A stretch of DNA of 10,042 nucleotides from Spirogloea muscicola. Its lineage: Eukaryota; Streptophyta; Zygnematophyceae; Spirogloeales; Spirogloeaceae. Each line of letters starts with the position of its first letter. The first letter of the stretch is position 1. The stretch spans positions 1,228,537-1,238,578 of the forward strand of contig WELB01000005.1 in the NCBI GenBank assembly GCA_009602725.1, read 5' to 3'. Positions 1 to 8,501 of the stretch are shown in pieces. A program made the position numbers and the translations under genes. The notes under the pieces were generated by a model. The model made no database searches and was not told the origin of the DNA. It saw nothing but the letters and a program-made list of their open reading frames with translations.

Positions 1-738
1 CACCTGAGGCGCTTGTGCCCCCCACTAGAGCCTGCGTGTAGTGCGCCGGCAGCTCGCCAGCAATGCCGTACAGGCTGCCTTGGACCACTGCGTCGGCAAC
101 GCCAGTGCCGGCGACTGCCGCCACCGTCACCAACAGCGAGAGTGGTGTGCCACGGTTGCCATGCACAAGCGTCGCGTCGAGCAGCGGGACGACGGCAAGG
201 AGGGCCAGGAACGCCGCGAAGCCGTACACGATGCGGCAACGCGCGGGGATGCGCCGACCATACCTGCGCGCCCATTCCAACGTGCGGTGGGTAATGTACG
301 TCATCAGATGTGCTTGCCGTTGTACTTGGCCACTTGAGCCTTCCATTATTGCAACAAACGCAAGCTCTCCGGACGGCACAGACCTCAGTGCCAGCGACAG
401 GCGCAGGATGGTGGTTGCGGCATGCGGGCAGGGGAGGGGCAGCGGTCGCACAGCATGAAGAGCCAGAGGACGGCAAGGTCCGGGAGCATGTACGCCACGG
501 CGAAGACGCGGTCGACGTGGGCGCCCGGGTACAGGGCCTCGAAGTAGTCGGCGGCGGTGATGAAGGCGTTCCAGGGCAGCAGGAAGCCCGCGCCGAGCGC
601 GAAGAAGATGGCGTACGCCGCGTGGCGCTCGTCCCGCGCCGCCGCCGGCGGCTGCGGCGGCGGCGGCTGCGTCGCCTGGCAAGCCCGCGGCCACCCAGGT
701 CGCTGCTGGCGGCAGCTGTGGTGTAAGCCTGGGGCCAT
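1..738 (-). CDS. ENT: Equilibrative nucleoside transporter (ENT/SLC29 family), 5' part, cut by window edge
   Basis: ENT proteins are multi-span membrane carriers that move nucleosides or nucleobases down a gradient or with protons. Exon 1 runs from the ATG at 738 to about 452. After a Pro/Ala-rich leader it encodes a first membrane segment with the ENT hallmark [14 protein letters not shown], then [20 protein letters not shown] and a second membrane segment. Exon 2 (about 332 to 1) encodes two more hydrophobic segments and the family signature [19 protein letters not shown], followed by [10 protein letters not shown] at the edge. I place the intron at about 451-333: the donor GTGCGA is reasonable, and an acceptor at 334-333 keeps the phase but has a poor pyrimidine tract, so that boundary is uncertain by tens of bases. 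The 3' two thirds of the gene lie left of the window. The start is divergent from the RopGEF gene, 68 bp away. Family assignment is firm; substrate is not deducible. Confidence 0.86.
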
Positions 739-806
739 CGCCTGAGGTCGGCGTCATCGTCGGCGGCGGCGGCGGCGGCGGCGGCAAGGGCGGCGATCAC
801 GGCTGG
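739..806. promoter_or_regulatory. Shared upstream region of the divergent ENT and RopGEF genes
   Basis: Only 68 bases separate the ATG of the ENT gene (minus strand, 738) from the ATG of the RopGEF gene (plus strand, 807). I see no TATA box. Such a short gap means that either the 5' untranslated leaders overlap, a non-coding first exon lies elsewhere, or one true start is further inside its gene. The RopGEF frame stays open upstream of 807 without an ATG, so 807 is the first usable start there. The promoter role is inferred from geometry alone. Confidence 0.4.
762..785 (+). repeat. (GGC)8 trinucleotide run
   Basis: Eight perfect GGC units lie between the two divergent start codons. Read on the plus strand this would be in the 5' leader of the RopGEF transcript; on the minus strand it is GCC repeats upstream of the ENT start. 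Such runs are prone to length change by slippage and can form stable structure in a leader. Confidence 0.9.
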
Positions 807-3800
807 ATGGGCTGCGGCAGCCCGCATGCGAGCTGGAGCACGGAGGACTTTCGGCGGGCGGCGGCGAGCGTGCCCGGCGGCCCATCCCTGGCGCCGTCCT
901 CGGACGACAGCAGCGGCGCCGGCAGCACCAGCGAGTCGGAGGAGGCGGAGGAGCGACGGCTGGCGGCGAGGCCTCCACCGTCGTCTCCGCCGCTGCCGCC
1001 ATTGTCGCGGTCGCCACGGAAGCGAGCGCCCTCTCAGCCGGCTGCCGTCTTGCGGCCGTTCCCGGGAGACCTCGACCTGTCGCCGCCGGCGACACCACCG
1101 CCAGCGGCGACGGCTTCGGCAAGGCGCATTGGGGCGTCTCAGCGGGGGTCAAGTCTGCGAGCTCGGCCGCCGCGCAGCCCGCGAGGCATGGCCAGCCCCA
1201 AAGTCGTCGCGGTGGCGGACCTGGCGGGTGCCGCAGGCGCGGCCGCCGGCTCCTTCGCCGCCGAAGTGAGCCTGACGTTTGGCATGGCCTCCGGCATCCC
1301 ACCAGCTTCCCAGCAGCCGCCGCCGCCGTCGCCGCCGTCGCCACCGTCATCGCCGCCGCCGCCTCTGCGGCTCCAGGGTGCAGTGAGCGGGGGGCTCTTC
1401 CCGACTGCCGCCGCTGCTGCTGCCGCCGCCATCGACGGCGATGACGAGGCTGCCGGCCTCTCACCGCGTCTCGACATGTTCCACGCGACAGCCGCAGCCG
1501 CCGCTGCGGCTGCTGCGGCTGCAGCTAGCGCTGCTGACACGGGTAGTGGCGAGGGCGAGGCGGAAGCCGAGGAGGCGGCCACTGTAGCAGCCTCCGCCGC
1601 CGCCGCTGGCGCCACAGAAGAGCCCGGTGAACGCGCCAAGGTTCCGCGCCCGGACTCCAAGAGCGACCAGTATGCCACATTGCCAACACCCCGTACCAGC
1701 CCCTTTGTGGCGATGCTTCTGAAGGAGGAGGCAGCGGCGCAGGCCCCGCCACTCCGCAGCAGCGGCGCTGGCAACGGCGCAAAGGCCATGACTGCTGCCA
1801 GCTTGCCAGATAGCCAGCTACCTGAGATACGCGTCCTGGCGCCCATCAAGGCCTTCTTCGCCAAGGACGACAGCGAGGATGATGACGATGTGGGCAGTGC
1901 TGGCTTCGGTGGCGGTTGCGAGCGATTGACGAAGCTGCCATCACTGCCGGAGCGAATGCCAGCGCCAGCCCTCATCGCGCCCCCACCCCGCCGCAAGATC
2001 CACGACATGACCGGTGAGCTTTGGTCGCCGTCTCGCCTCTGGGCTTGGCACAGTCCCTCCTCCTCCTCCTCTCCTCACTCCTTCCTTGCTCGCTTCACAG
2101 AGGTGGAGGTCCTGCAAGAGCGGCTGTCGAAGCTGCTGCTGGGCGAGGACTTCTCCGGCGGCGGGCGCGGCGTCTGCCCCGCGCTCACGCTCGCCAACGC
2201 TATCACCAACCTTGCAGGTCTGCGTCACTGCATGACCTCCCTGCCGGGCCCCCACTTAATGTAGGACAACTGCTGGCGTGCTGCTAGAGCAAAGAGGATA
2301 TCGTCAAACTGCTGCTATTGGCTTGCACTTTGACTCTAAGCTACATCAAGTAAAGTGAGAAAGATGATGACAGCATACAAACAGTCTAGTACGTACAAAG
2401 AGGGCTATGAGGCACTGTGTCAGGGCTCGAGCATCACTATAGGACAGATAATGATAAGTCTCAAGAACTTGCTGTAGTAGCCAGCATTGGTGCGTCGAGC
2501 GCACCTGTATGCTGCTGATGGCTACGCACGGCCACTGCAGCCTCGGTGTTTGGCGAGAAATGGAAGCTTGCGCCCATGTCGGACGAGCGCAAGCGTATGT
2601 GGGCACGGGAGATGGACGTGCTGCTGTGCGTCGCGGACCACATCGTGGAGCTCGTGCCGGCGTGGCAGGTGCTGCCTGATGGCACCCGCACGGAGGTCAT
2701 GGAGATGAGGCAGCGCGCCGACCTCGCATCGAACCTCCCCGCGCTCCGCAAGCTCGACCACATGCTGCTGGTGCGGCAGCCGCCCAACCCTCCCTCCCAC
2801 CCTCTCTCCTGCAACGTGCTTGGTTCACACACTTGTCTGTTAAGCTCCGGCGCGCAACTGGAACTAAGGCGAGGTTCCCCTCTTGTGTGACGTGCAGGAG
2901 GCGCTGGACCACTTTGAGGGCACGGAGTTCTGGTACAACGACGAGGGTGCTGACAGGCGCCGGCAGGACAAGTGGTGGCTGCCGACCCCTGTAACGCCGG
3001 AGGGTGAGTGCTGCCGACAGTCGCCAGGGCCGCAGCCGTCATTGCCACGGCCGCTGTGGCTACTGCCGCTTCTCCAGAGGCGTCGCTTGTGGCCCTTATC
3101 TTTCTTAACTCCCCTCTAACTATGGCGGCTTGCAGCCGGTTTGTCGAAGGAGTGCTTCGAGGACCTCCGCAAGTCGCGTGATGCGGCGATGCAGATCTGG
3201 AAGGCTGCTCTGGCCATCAACGCGCAGGTGCTCAACGACATGGAGGTCCCCGAGTCCTACTTGGAGGAGCTGCCAAAGGTTCGGACCTCCGCTCGGCTCT
3301 GCTGCGACTTCCCTTGTAAGCTGTCAAGCTCTTCCAGCTTCGAGTGGGCTTGAGCTGACGGCTCAAGTGGCGGTCAATGTGTGGCGGGGAGCTCTGCAGA
3401 CAGTGAAGGGCGTGATTGGCGAGCACGTGTACCGCCTGCTGACACAGGAAACCTTTGCGGCGCAATCGGTGCTCAAGAGCTTCGGCGACCTGTCATCGGA
3501 ACATGCCGCACTGGAGGTCGCCAACAAGATTGAGGCCGTCATTCACATCTGGCGCCGCAAGAACAACAAGTGAGCTCGCATACACCTGCTCAGCAGCTCG
3601 TGCTGCCACTGAGTCTCTCCCTGGCCGCCCAACTCTTCTTGTGGTCCAAGACAGCAATGAGAAGTAGTCCATTGAGGCTCTTGCAAACACTTAGACGTTA
3701 ATGTCTACGTCACAATTAGATAAGTTACTTCGCTACTTCGCGTTTCTCAAGCCCATCATTCTGACTCTTAAATCTCCACCATGCCCCACTTCCATCGCTC

Positions 3801-5008
3801 AGAGCTGTGACGCCTCGATCGGATGGCACGATTAGCCCACATGGGAGCCGCATGGGCGCATTCCGTGACTTCATCGGCGACCCTGCCAAGCGTGAGCTCC
3901 ATGCCGAACGCGCCGAAAGCGTGCTCCGGCTGCTCAAGCAGCGTGTCCCAACTATGCCGCAGACCACTCTTGACGGATTCAAGCTGCAGTACAATAAGGT
4001 AAGCCGCCTCGCGCCATTTCAAACCCCAGGTCCATTGAATGCAGCTTCTAAACGACAGCTGATGCCAGCATTGCTTGGGCGACACTGTCCTCCTTTTATT
4101 GCAAGCACCCTCCAGTGATAATTTGCACCAAAGGCAAGTCAACATGGTGGCTCACAATCTCTGTTGCTCCTGCAGGATGTAGGCCAGTCGCTGCTGGAGG
4201 CATACTCACGTGTTCTGGAGAGCTTGGCCTCCAATGTGGTTTCCCGCATTGACGACGTACTCTTTGCAAGTGACGAGGCCCACAAGCGGAGCACGAGTGA
4301 GTCCACAATGCCACGCCTCCATAATGGGGCAATTTTTATCTGAAGTTGTCCAATATAGGCCTGCTATATGACTTGGTGGTCACAGTATTGCATTCTGACA
4401 AATAGCTCGTTTTCTTGGCCCTTTTAGTGAATACACCAGCGGGGGGCAACTCGCCAGATCATTCGGACGCGAGCATCGACCAGGGGAAGTATAGCGCCAA
4501 GGTGCTGGACGGCCTGGTGCTGAATATAGCAAGCCTAGGATATGTGATACCTGGCGATACGGTTAGTGGTACTCCGCTGGACTCGCCTGACACAAGCTTC
4601 GGTCCGTCATCTGCGAGCTCCAACGAGGAGAATGACAAGCACAAACGTGGCAGACAGAAGGACAAGCGCCGGTCGTTCACGCCAAGCCGGTCAGGGCCGC
4701 TGACGCGCTCGGCATCAGAGGACACGAGCAAGAGCCCTCGTCGGGCGACGCTGGGCACGAAGCTCAAGAACGGGCTGGAGCGCATGATGAGCGGGCCAGC
4801 CACAGGCGTGTCATGGGTCGGCTCCGACCTTTTTGCCAACGCAGACAAGCGGGAGGCACGTATGCAGGGGTTGCCGCTGGCCAGCCCCCGACGTCTTTCG
4901 GCCGATATAGAGCGGTCATCAGGTGCCAAGGAGGTGGACGTCCTCCCACCCCGCGGTTCATATGACACTGCGTTGGCATCCTATGGCAACAACCGGCAGT
5001 CCAGCTAA
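807..5008 (+). CDS. ROPGEF: RopGEF: PRONE-domain guanine nucleotide exchange factor, nine exons, complete
   Basis: PRONE proteins swap GDP for GTP on Rho-of-plants (ROP/RAC) GTPases at the plasma membrane. Exons: 807-2013, 2101-2217, 2541-2770, 2898-3003, 3136-3278, 3400-3569, 3803-3998, 4176-4296, 4428-5008. All phases agree and give 956 residues. Residues 1-402 are low complexity (Ala, Pro and Ser runs, acidic patch near DDSEDDDD). The PRONE domain covers about 403-763: [20 protein letters not shown] and [17 protein letters not shown] at its start, then [48 protein letters not shown], the WW pair at 544-545 (DKWWLP), [29 protein letters not shown], and finally [20 protein letters not shown] with RIDDVLF. 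This follows land-plant RopGEFs block by block with no gaps or missing segments. The 193-residue tail is Ser-rich and basic; in plants the regions flanking PRONE are regulatory and phosphorylated. Start ATG 807 is the first in frame; the far N-terminus is the least certain part. Confidence 0.94.
2014..2100 (+). other. RopGEF intron 1, stop-free and a multiple of three
   Basis: Donor GTGAGC at 2014, a long C/T tract, acceptor ACAG ending at 2100. The intron is 87 bases and contains no in-frame stop, so the reading frame runs unbroken from exon 1 through it into exon 2. Splicing joins MT to EVEVLQERL, the canonical PRONE start. Retention would insert 29 residues just before the PRONE domain without disturbing the frame. 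Confidence 0.8.
2218..4427 (+). other. RopGEF introns 2 to 8
   Basis: Introns lie at 2218-2540 (323 bases, the longest), 2771-2897, 3004-3135, 3279-3399, 3570-3802, 3999-4175 and 4297-4427. All are GT-AG. Five donors are GTGAG or close to it (for example 3004, 3570 and 4297) or GTAAGC (3999); the weaker ones are GTCTGC at 2218, GTGCGG at 2771 and GTTCGG at 3279. Acceptors are mostly TGCAG or CTGCAG; intron 8 ends in CTTTTAG. Junctions were fixed by requiring the protein to continue through known PRONE blocks with consistent codon phase. I see no RNA gene or mobile element inside these introns. Confidence 0.85.
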
Positions 5009-5074
5009 CAGCCCACTTAGCCAGTCCCATCCTCTAATTGCCACCGGCACTAAGCTGCCAAATAAGCAGCAGCC

Positions 5075-5079
5075 TGTAA
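5075..5079 (+). terminator. Candidate TGTAA polyadenylation signal
   Basis: TGTAA is the usual polyadenylation signal of volvocine and related green algae. This copy lies 66 bases after the RopGEF stop codon and is the only plus-strand copy I find in the 500 bases downstream. A 3' untranslated region this short would be unusual for such algae, so the call is weak. Confidence 0.35.
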
Positions 5080-5204
5080 GCTCGTCCAGTCCAAGACTGC
5101 GTGCCTTTGGGGCTTCGGCTGGTTGCACGGTGCAGGTGGTGTTAGGGGTGGCCGAGCAGGCAGTATCCTGTTATCAGGTCTTCTGTACGATCTGCACGCA
5201 GCCT

Positions 5205-5265
5205 GCCAGAAGAAGCGGCTCTAGAGTAGTGGTGCTTTGTGCACAGGCTCTGCTTCTTCGCTGGC
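5205..5265 (+). repeat. Imperfect inverted repeat (hairpin)
   Basis: GCCAG at 5205-5209 pairs with CTGGC at 5261-5265, and AAGAAGC at 5210-5216 pairs with GCTTCTT at 5252-5258, leaving a two-base CG bulge. The stem is 12 pairs with a loop of about 35 bases. It lies roughly 200 bases after the RopGEF stop. No function is assigned. Confidence 0.55.
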
Positions 5266-5668
5266 TGCAGTGTACCTATACATTCTTGTGTCTTGCTCTA
5301 GCTCTGAAGTTCTCAGGAATTTTGTCTGGGTGTAGCGATCGCACAATAGGGTGCGCGGTAACTCTTGTAGGCTCTTGGCCTTCCTCGCAAACGTGTGTAT
5401 AAGTGCACCCGACCGACTTGGATTATGTGGTCCTAGGTATGGACGTCCCTGTCCAGCCTTGTGTACATGAGTGTGCCTAGCGATTGTATGCCTGGTACTA
5501 TTTGACAAACTGCAAGCAAGCAGCGTGTCACCCCCAGTAATGAGGAAGATTCGACAGTCAATCTTGTCAGCTGGATGAGTTGTCTAGTCTCCAGGCATCT
5601 GTCAAGGCCTTTGATGCTGCATTGACATTCCAACCATGTTGATACCATTGCAGGAAGAGCATCTCGTC

Positions 5669-6006
5669 TGTGAGGGGCCAGCCCAGAAGAAGAGAAGCAG
5701 CTCTTCCAGAAAGGAAGATGTGAGCTCTCCAGAGAGAGCGGGGACTGTGAGAAGCCAGCCCGAAAAGGATTGACTAGGTCTGGAACGAGTGAACAAGTCC
5801 TGGAACATAGATGGACTCATCCCAGTAGAAGAAAGTGCGTCGTCTTGTGTCTAGCTGTATTTTCTCTAGTAGAGGGCTATGGCTGTGAGTGGCCAGCCCA
5901 GGAAAAGAGAAGTGGTTCTACCGATGGGGGCCAGGGCTGTGATAGGAGTGGATCTTCCAATGGGGGCAAGGGCGGTGAGAAGCCAGCCCAAAAAGAATTG
6001 ACGAGG
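5669..6006 (+). repeat. Four diverged boxes in two tandem two-box units
   Basis: A box starting TGTGAGnnGCCAGCCC followed by an A/G-rich run occurs at 5669, 5746, 5884 and 5974 (the last begins GGTGAG). Boxes 1 and 3 end in AAGAGAAG; boxes 2 and 4 continue into GAATTGACGAGG-like sequence (GGATTGACTAGG in box 2). So the order is A-B-A-B, with A to A 215 bases and B to B 228 bases apart. If translated, boxes read CExPA(Q/R)-like peptides; boxes 2 to 4 share one frame that is open from 5674 to the TAG at 6043-6045, while box 1 is in another frame. The frame has no convincing start codon and no recognised domain. It may be degenerate repetitive coding sequence or part of the 3' untranslated region of the adjacent retroelement read backwards. 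Confidence 0.6.
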
Positions 6007-6047
6007 TTCGAAGGGGCCAAACTACGAAAGGGCCAGAGTCGCTAGCT

Positions 6048-7005
6048 CTAAACTAGGGAAGGATGAAGCACTCGATAACAACGAGTGAGAAGCCTCAAAT
6101 CCGACAGACTAGCTGGCGGAAAACAATCCCCCTGACGAAAGCCAGAGGCAGCAGCGAGAGCACGGCCAGCATGCAGGTGCAAAGTGTGGGCCATGGACCG
6201 CTGAAGGGATACGGCTAGTCGCATGCAAAAGACTTGGGCCAACGAGCCAGCGGCGTTGAAGTCAGCCTGCTCACCTCGCCTGCGGGACACAGCGCGTCGC
6301 GCAAGCCTGGCCAGCAGGTCGAGCCACTGGGTCCTGAGAGCCCCGTGCACATCCACGGCCAGGGGTAGGAACTCGTCCCCAGCCGGGTTGTCAGTGTGTT
6401 TGGCGGCCTTGCTGCGAGCGCCGTTCGCCGCAGCATGGCCAGCCCTCGAGGCAGAAAACCCCGGATTGGAGGGGTCCACCACATCAGCGGTGACCACATC
6501 TGCAATGATGCGCGCGCCGCCTCGTGGCTTGAAGGCCACCAGGTCGACGCGGCGCGTGTGTAGGCCGTCCTCCTTCTGAAGGATTGGCATGACCGAAGTG
6601 TTCTCCAGCCCTATCGAGTAGCCGGCCTCCTGGAAGATGCCAAACATGGCATCCCTGAGGAGGTCGTGGGCTGCCGTGCGTTCTCCTCCAGTGGCGCACC
6701 GGAGGACGTGCGCCGCCAGTTCCGCTGGGTTTGCTGACCCATCCCCGCACTCGTACTGGAGCACGCCCTGCAGACAGGGCGAGGGGTGACCCAGCAGGCG
6801 ATGGGTGGCCGTGCGGAAGAGTTCGTCCGACATCCGGAGTGCGTCATAGAGCGGAAGCGCCGAGAGCCAGGCTGCCGCGCCAGGGGAAGATGCCGAGCGC
6901 AGCCGGGCATGCACGCGCACGTCGGTTGGAGGGAGGAGCCGCAGCGTGGGCGTGAAGGCCGCCTTGTCAATCACCACCATGTAACGCGCCTGCATCCACA
7001 AGTCA
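6048..7005 (-). pseudogene. Retroelement ORF, piece 4: restriction-like endonuclease
   Basis: This endonuclease would nick the chromosomal target to prime reverse transcription. A Cys/His stretch, C-x8-C-x12-H-x3-C with a later His (CLQGVLQYEC to HVLRC), precedes it, as a CCHC knuckle does in R2-type proteins. The catalytic core reads RRVDL with Asp at 6545-6543, then 14 residues, then Asp at 6500-6498 (IIADVVTADV), then a Lys in SKAAKHTDN, followed by EFLPLAVDVHGAL. The Asp-x14-Asp-Lys pattern fits the PD-x(12-14)-D/E motif of this class. The frame runs intact to TAG at 6050-6048. Confidence 0.78.
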
Positions 7006-7010
7006 GGGGG

Positions 7011-7636
7011 AATGGGCCAGATGGGCAAAGGGCACCACGCTCTCGGCTAGGGCTGGGTGCTCGGCGAGTAGCTCTTGTTGAGCGGAGCGAAGCGCCACCT
7101 GGAACGGCAGCGAGCGTGTCTTCACGTCCGCAGCAGCCTGCTGCAGCAGGGGCCGCCAGTCGGGCAGGAAGCGCTGAGCCACCGACGATGCGACCTGGGC
7201 CCAACTGCCGAGGAACGCTGGCCTGCAGATGCGAGCGAGCGAGCGGCAGCCGAGGCCGCCGTGGCCGGGGGGCAGAGTGGCCTGGTGCGCCGCAGCTTGC
7301 GAGTCGAGGAAGCCCGGGTGACGGATGAGGGCCGCCACGCTCTCCATGACGCCCGCGTCAAACGTGGTGTAGGCCTCCGGCACCTCGGGGCAGGGAGGGG
7401 TCGTCCACGCCAGGTAGTGGGGACGCTGCACAAGGCATCTGGTGAGAATAGCAAGCGCCAGCTGCATATCCTGCAGCTGGGGGAGGCGGGCCACCGGTTG
7501 GAGGTCCTCCTGGAGCCGGTCGCGCAGGTGCCCGTCGACGAAAGACGGCGTGCCGAACGGGACCCCCAGGATGGTGAGGCCGCCTGGGGGAATCTGGCAC
7601 CCGGGCGGCAGGGGCAAGGGGGCAGGGAGGCCACGC
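7011..7636 (-). pseudogene. Retroelement ORF, piece 3: post-RT connector
   Basis: This piece continues the protein after the RT palm with LTILGVPFGTPSFVDGHL, then a hydrophobic helical region and GHGGLGCRSLARICRPAFL followed by GSWAQV. Blocks like these sit between RT and endonuclease in many protist and algal non-LTR elements, although I know no separate enzymatic role for them. It ends at a TGA directly after the run CCCCC (plus strand G5 at 7006-7010). Removing one C would continue smoothly into PDLWMQARYMVV of piece 4. Confidence 0.75.
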
Positions 7637-7639
7637 GGG

Positions 7640-8494
7640 ACCACGCAATGCACGTCTCGGGCCGGATGGACATGCCGAGGGCGGCCAGCTGCTGCTGGAA
7701 GGTGGCGGTGGCTGCTGACACATCCCCAGGGCTGCCGACCAGAGTGGTGTCGTCAGCGTAGGACGGCAGGAGGACACTGGGGTGCGCCGCTGCAGGGGCC
7801 TGGAGAGCGCGGTTGTGAGCCAGCGCAAAGAAGAACCCTGCCAGAGGATCCCCCTGGCGCGTGCCCGTTCTCGACTGCAGCGTCTCCACCTCGCCACTCC
7901 CTGTCCGCCAGAGAAGGTCGCTAGGCTGGCCGTAGCCAATGAGGAAGAAGGGAAGGAGGGAAGGGAAGGCCGCTCGCAGCTCCTCGGCGACGGCGCTGCG
8001 CTCTACGCTGTTGAAGGCGTTTTGGACATCGACAGCCAGGACCATCCAGTCAGGGTGGAGATCCAGGGGCGCGTGGACGCCGTGGACGACAGCCTCCCCG
8101 CCGCTTCGTAGCCCAGCGCAGTATTGATGTGGGGCAAGGTGGGTCTGCGCCTGCCCAAGATGTTGCTGCCACAGCGTGGGGGCCACCAGCCGGTACAGAA
8201 CCTCGCCGATGGCGATGGGGCGGACTCCACCATTGGCCTTGGCGACGGCGAGGAGGTTGCTGGAGCAGAGCACCGAACGGGTAGCAGCAGGGACCTTGTC
8301 CTGAGCCACGAGCTGACAGACTTGGAGCACCACCTGGAAGTCGGAGGCCTCGCCCTCCGGCAACAGCTCGCGGAGGTGCTCCATGAGCATGCCAGAGGGG
8401 CCGCCTGCTGCTGCTCTGCGGCTGCTCTGGAGTACCCAGTGGAGGGTTGGGGCATCGAGGCCACCGCCTCTGGCGGCTCGAATGAAGGCAGCCA
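7640..8494 (-). pseudogene. Retroelement ORF, piece 2: reverse transcriptase
   Basis: Reverse transcriptase copies the element RNA into DNA at the nicked target. Visible blocks in order are LAAFIRAARGGGLDAPTLHW, GGPSGMLMEHL, ANGGVRPIAIGEVLYRL, motif A with VLAVDVQNAFNSVER (first catalytic Asp at 8030-8028), the RTGTRQGDPLAGFFFALA block, and SYADDTTLVGS with both Asp residues of YADD (7760-7749). All catalytic Asp residues are present. It begins after the C7 run near 8495 and leaves frame near the C run at 7637-7639, just after PETCIAW. The open frame continues upstream to 9494, but that part is a Pro-rich shadow of piece 1. Confidence 0.88.
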
Positions 8495-8501
8495 GGGGGG
8501 G

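Larger units (their letters stand above)
5009..5668. other. RopGEF 3' flank without a recognisable gene
   Basis: This 660-base stretch probably begins with the 3' untranslated region of the RopGEF gene. It is less GC-rich than the flanking coding sequence. The open frames in it have no recognisable domain or codon bias, and the one running from 4923 to 5402 is an out-of-frame continuation from the last RopGEF exon. Apart from the hairpin at 5205-5265 I see no repeat, RNA gene or transposon end in it. Confidence 0.6.

Noticed and set aside
63-726. Plus-strand open frames over the left end.
   Set aside because: The opposite strand carries clear ENT transporter signatures here, so these are mirrors.
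807-824. MGCGSP start of the RopGEF as an N-myristoylation site.
   Set aside because: Gly2-Cys3 is suggestive, but the residue at position 6 is Pro where Ser, Thr or another small residue is required, so the usual motif is not met.
1139-2008. A 289-residue minus-strand open frame inside RopGEF exon 1.
   Set aside because: It is an antisense shadow of GCC/GCG-rich coding sequence; its Ala/Gly/Arg-rich product has no recognisable feature.
807-2264. RopGEF exon 1 read as a single-exon gene ending at 2264.
   Set aside because: The frame runs through intron 1 and past the donor at 2218. Known PRONE sequence continues instead at 2541, with matching phase.
5149-5160. TGGCCGAGCAGG resembles the A box of a Ser/Leu tRNA.
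   Set aside because: No B box (GGTTCRANYCC) follows within 100 bases and no acceptor stem pairs around it; not a tRNA or a recognisable tRNA-derived SINE.
4923-5402. A plus-strand open frame overlapping the RopGEF end.
   Set aside because: It starts out of frame inside the last exon and shows no family similarity or compositional sign of coding.
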